Shown: positions 59,601 through 64,000 of the stretch, piece by piece
Numbering within the stretch: position 1 is the first letter of the stretch
Layout: each line of letters begins with the position of its first letter
From: Oxyruncus cristatus
Taxonomy: Eukaryota > Chordata > Aves > Passeriformes > Cotingidae
Reading direction: 5' to 3'
Assembly (NCBI GenBank): GCA_013399855.1
Contig: VXAY01004951.1
Location: 266,332-330,331 of the forward strand
DNA: 64,000 nucleotides
Made by a program: the position numbers and the translations under genes
The notes under the pieces: generated by a model
What the model was told of the DNA's origin: nothing
Databases searched by the model: none
Seen by the model: the letters and a program-made list of their open reading frames with translations, nothing else

Positions 59601-60942
59601 AGTTAAAACCACTCATAGGTCTTCCACCTATGACAAATCATTTAAAATGAGGATGCTCACACATCACATCAGCAGCTGGTAGATGGATTGACCAGGAAGG
59701 CAAAGTGAAATTACACTTCTCCCAGAAAGCTCAAGTCCTTCCTTTTAAAGATTGTCTCTGCTAACACCCAGAAGAGCAGATGAACAATTAGCAATCAATA
59801 CCAAAGGCCTGAACAGTCTGTGATAGAATGAGAGGATTTCCATTGGCTTATCTCCTGTGTAATTGCACTCTGTGATATCCATGTGCTGGAGTACTCTGTG
59901 ACCTCTTCCCTCCTGGAAGACACCTGTGCACCTTCTCACAGCACAGCTCTCAGGACTTTGTATTGATACTGGGGCAGAAGTTATTTCTGCCAGCTCCCAA
60001 GAAGGCCACAAAGAATTATCAAGCAACAGCCACTCAGAAATTATACAAATAGAAGAGAGCAGTGTCCAGCATTTTATTAAAACCATCCTTATCTATAATA
60101 AGCAAAGAGACCAACTGCAGGATGTGGATCCTCGTCTGGCCAGAAGTTCCCTCTGCTCTTGTAGCAGGACAGGCAGCCAGCAGAGAGGGCAGGATGAATT
60201 GCCTCTGCTCCTCGGGGGAGAGCTGATATTTATGGCAATTCTAAAAATTATGGCACAAGGAAATCAACAAGCTGGAAAATTACACTGGCTGTGGCTCCGA
60301 AGGAAACAGCAGGGTGGAAAAGAAAAGTTTGCCAAATGAGGAGGAGCAAAAATCTGGTAGGAATGCCTTTTTTTTTTTTCCTTACTTTATAAAAAATCGT
60401 GTTTCTTAGGATGTTTTACAAGCAATGAAGCACATAAGGAAACAGTGCATGGCTGGAGAAGGCATCTGCAGTTCAAGTGAAGTTGAAATTAATGAATGAT
60501 TGGCACTGTCTTCTGATTCTTGGTTCTACCATACCTATGTGCCCAACCTACGTGCAGAGCAGCACAGATATCAGAGTCCTCATTCCCTTCACCTGGCTAA
60601 ACTTTCAACCTGGCCTTTCTCATTGCAATAAACATAACAAGAGCATTGGGACATTTCTCTCTATATCTTCCCAACCAGTTTCTGCTTTTCCTCTCTCCAC
60701 CCCAGATGCAACAAAACACCTTCGCACCTGCCTAACTTTAAGACCTGTGTTTGGATCCTCCTTGCTTTAGATGAATTCAAGCATATCCTCATTGCTGGGC
60801 TGGATCCAACACTATCACTGACAATGTTATGTGGCCTCAACCTTCAGGGCACCAAATACCTGGCCCTAGGCTCAGCTGTGAAGATTTTTGGCTTGCACTC
60901 CTCTTCTGCTTTGATCAAGGCAGGGTGGGGCTTTGAAAACTG
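56694..60942. other. Non-coding stretch without a recognisable gene
   Basis: Unique DNA with a 12-base T run (60368-60379). Frames up to 137 codons (59926-60339) resemble no known protein. No further repeat was recognised. Confidence 0.55.
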
Positions 60943-61013
60943 GGTCTAGTGGAAGATTGGAAAGAGATAATCTTTAAGGTCCTTTCCAACCCAAACCATT
61001 CTGGGATTCTATG
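60943..61013 (+). mobile_element. CR1 LINE 3' tail fragment, about 70 bp
   Basis: ATAATCTTTAAGGTCCTTTC, CAACCCAAACCATTCTGGGA and TTCTATG form the plus-sense CR1 terminus with its final octamer. It is one of the shortest copies in the window and extremely 5'-truncated. Confidence 0.88.
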
Positions 61014-62999
61014 AAGAATGTGTCATTTAAAGAAGAAACACAGGTGATTTGTCCCCAAAAATCATTGCACAACCACAGACCTCACATATAGCTTCCATCA
61101 AGTTTCTAAACCTTGGCTTTTCCCCTATGAAACACCAGTATCTGTGCATCCTCACTTCCCTTCTGTCAAGGCAGATGCATTTAAGGTTGGGAAGTGTCTG
61201 AATCTATTGGAACAGGAACGACACATATGCTGTAAACAGATTTGGCTGCATGTTCAAATACAGACCCCTGGTTGCTGGCACCCCTTGAGCACCACACAGG
61301 GAGACTGTGCCTCTCCTGATCAATTCAGGCTGGTCCAGCAACATTTCTATGCATGGGAGGCATTTGCCCATGTGAGGAAATTGCTGAACCATCCCTTGGT
61401 GTGAATCTGTCCCAAACTAGTTAGAAATATCTCCAAGCCATTCCCAGGTTTGATGTGGGTTTGGAAGAGTGCAGGACCAGTTCCCAGTTAGTGTTTTGGA
61501 TGCAATCAACCTGGCTGAGTGGTGAAAACATTTGCTAGGGGAGCTGAAGGCCATCACTACCAGTTGGCCTCAAGGCTTAGAAATGTTCCTAGGCACATTT
61601 CATTTCCTGGAACTGATATAGCTGGAGAGACCACCCTACAGCCCTGTGTAAATTTCCAGTTAAATAAAGAGGTAAGCAAATAATTTCCAAGGAAGAAGTA
61701 TTAAATTAATCAAAACTATTTTAAAATTTACATTGAAAAAGTATGGTCACTAAAAACATTGAAAAAGTATAGTTTTACTAAATGTGCTGAGATTTCTTTA
61801 TAACCTTCACACAGAAACTCATCCCACGAAGAGCAGAGTTTTGTCTCCTCCTTTGATGTACAGGTTTAGCTGCTGCTACAATGAAATCCGACTTGAGTTT
61901 TGGTTGTAGTGACCTGACAGAGACCAGTAGGGGAGAGCTTCTCTCACTTCTTACAAAGAACAATCATTAAATAGGATTCAGATATAGACTTCAGGGGACG
62001 TTTTCTTAAAAGCTTCCATAAAATAGGGTTACAAATCACTGTTCATCCAGGTCTTTGTAGTAATTTTTAATGATAAGAGACTTCAAACACAAAGTTACTT
62101 GAAAAAGAAAAGTCATTTTTTAATTAGAAGATGGAACAATATATTGATATTAGACATAATTTTAAAATTTAATGAAAAAAATATTAGAGGGGACCCCCAG
62201 TTGTGAAATTCTAACATAAATTTGAAACCAAACTCAGAACTCTGCCTGCTCAGACCCAGGACTTTAAAGTTACCTGTTATGAATAGGAACTCGGAAGTTC
62301 CAGTTTTTAGGCAGTATTATCTGACTCAGAGCTTGGGGTCAGAGGACCTGCTGGGTCCCTTTTGGAGCCACTCCTGGGAATCTCAACTCTATTTCCCAAC
62401 ATCCATGGAGAACCTCCCTTCAGCTAGAAGATCCCCCAGTTGCAGCAAACATCACATGGTTATATGGTATCTTCCACCCTAAGGCCTCCTGAAACAACAG
62501 CACCTGAGGCTCTTCACCCCTCAGTGCAATTCCATCCCTTCCCTTTTGGAAGGTGCTGTTGGTTTAACAACCTCCAACATTATGAGAACATATAGAAGTG
62601 GAATTTCAGCAGAGTCCAACTGAAGCCTTACAGAAATGCCCCCTTTCCTTTGCAAATACAGACTGGAGGCAAAATTTTAGGGCATTAGTTTGGTTTCCTG
62701 CTCCAGGGAAAGCTGTTACGGAGAGAAAAACCATCCCTGTTCATAACCCTGTATAACCCAGCTAAAATCAAATGTCAAATCCCCATAAGCATCTGTCCCT
62801 CAGCCAGAGGTTGTTTTTCTTCACGGATGAATCAAACATACTGAGTAAATCACATGAATCACCAACGGAAACATCATCCTCACAGCTTCATCTCACCCTT
62901 ATGAATAAGGAGCTTGTTTTGCAGGTCCCTAGAGAAGAAATGAAACACTTGGAGCTCAGGGAGGGGCCCAGGACTTTCACAAGCATTTTGTTTTAATAG
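61014..62999. other. Non-coding stretch without a recognisable gene
   Basis: Unique DNA, very AT-rich at 61680-62170. It contains the 26-bp tandem pair listed separately. No gene was recognised. Confidence 0.55.
61731..61782. repeat. 26-bp tandem duplication, two diverged copies
   Basis: Both units begin CATTGAAAAAGTAT (61731 and 61757). The rest of each unit differs at several bases, so the duplication is older than the one at 42469. Confidence 0.8.
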
Positions 63000-63299
63000 A
63001 TCACAAACAATAAGATGTCTCCCTCCTCCCATCAAAAAAGTTATAGGCAACTGCTTTACAAACCATCTCTCAACTTAGCAGTCCTTTTATTAACAAGAAA
63101 ATGCTTGCACTGATGACATAGTTCAATAACCCAGTTACAAATCGCATAAATCTGTTGCAACGGTTGCAAATGAGCAACGTGATTTATGAGTAGGGCCACT
63201 GACTTCTACACCTGACATAAAACTTTGTAGGCAATCAGCCACATGTTCCATTTTAGTTTTATATTTGACATATAAATCAGGCGGTGAAAGGGACTCTCT
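63000..63299. promoter_or_regulatory. Conserved-element-like block (candidate enhancer)
   Basis: About 300 bases of unbroken, non-repetitive, AT-rich sequence. It contains a tight cluster GTTGCAAC (63154-63161), GGTTGCAAAT (63162-63171) and GAGCAAC, all variations on TTGCAA/GCAAC, the core of C/EBP-type and RFX half sites. Motifs such as AACGTGATTTATG and GACATATAAATCAG follow. It looks like a vertebrate conserved non-coding element. Conservation was not tested. Confidence 0.35.
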
Positions 63300-63309
63300 C
63301 CCCCCCCCC
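63300..63309 (+). repeat. C10 homopolymer in a pyrimidine tract
   Basis: Ten consecutive C residues follow CTCTCT and precede CTCCTCCCC, making an about 30-base homopyrimidine run broken by one A. Confidence 0.9.
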
Positions 63310-64000
63310 ACTCCTCCCCTTTAAACAGGCAGAGCAAATATTTTACAAGCAACATGTAAGTCACTGTAGCAAGGACACAATATGAGGTATGGAAAATATT
63401 ATGCTGTTATTTCATTAGTTTCATGGGAGCCAATATGAGGTACAGTGACCTGCCCCGCAGAGCAGGCAGGAGAGCAGACAGTCAAGTGGGCAATAACCAT
63501 GCAGGTCACCACGGAAAAGCAACTTTTCCTGCACTACATCCCCCCATTTATCTCCAGGTCTTGCAAACCTGAGAAAGATCCCCATCGTTCCCTCCTTAGC
63601 TGAGTGGGGTTTGGCCCTGCTTTTGAGATCAAGGTCTCCGACACAACCCCACAAAGGTGATGTGGTCATCAACAGAACGGAGCAGAAAAGTAAACTCAAC
63701 AGTCGCTAACTGGATTTTTGAGGGTTGCTTTCCATAGGTGTCAATAGAACAACTCTTTGCCCAGCATGTATCACAGGATCCCTTCCCTCTTCAGATATTA
63801 CAGATGTGCCCAATAGTTTAGATTTTCAAATCTGACCACCAGCTCAATGTTGAACAACCATAATTTAAAAAAAAAAAAAAAATGCACTTGGAGCACATTT
63901 CAGTCATTTTAGGGCATTCTGGGTTAAATGGTAAATTTCTCCTGAGTTTAAAGGTGAGCCAGCTCCAAAGTGTGTCAAAATCAGAAAGACTCCTTCCTTC
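63310..64000. other. Non-coding stretch to the window end
   Basis: Unique DNA with a 16-base A run at 63867-63882. A 92-codon minus-strand frame (63421-63699) is not recognisable as a gene. Confidence 0.55.

Overview
The window is vertebrate nuclear DNA, most probably from a bird. The main reason is a set of CR1 non-LTR retrotransposon fragments: 5'-truncated copies whose 3' ends carry the CATAGAAT / ATTCTATG octamer tail and the avian 3' block (GGTTTGGGTTGGAAGGGACC). One older CR1-like copy, one MIR-type SINE and one very short LTR-like element (TG...CA ends, 5-bp target duplication) are also present. There are no operons, rRNA, CRISPR arrays or convincing tRNAs. The open reading frames are short and scattered, as expected by chance in non-coding DNA.

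Layout. Bases 1-360 are a CpG-dense, GC-box-bearing block that looks like the edge of a CpG-island promoter or first exon; its gene lies outside the window or runs across it as intron. Bases 361-28000 are almost free of recognisable young repeats and hold one MIR copy (about 21.6 kb), a G-quadruplex motif, several perfect hairpins, conserved-element-like AT-rich blocks, and one possible membrane-protein exon on the minus strand (about 26.8 kb). Bases 28000-45470 hold seven CR1 pieces, five of them in the same (minus) orientation; two of these share an identical in-frame stop codon in the reverse-transcriptase ORF. A second possible exon lies at about 45.1 kb on the minus strand. Bases 45470-64000 hold an ancient CR1, the 93-bp LTR-like element, one further CR1 tail, and several blocks that look like conserved non-coding elements (about 49.0, 51.0, 52.6 and 63.0 kb).

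No complete protein-coding gene can be supported. The window is best read as a large intron or a gene-poor regulatory interval next to a CpG-island promoter at its left edge. I found no new multi-gene system. The items most worth a second look are the 93-bp element at 56601-56693, the shared CR1 nonsense codon, the two exon-like reading frames with good splice sites, and the conserved-element-like blocks. Conservation and transcription could not be tested here. All repeat-family names come from recognising consensus motifs by eye, not from a database search.
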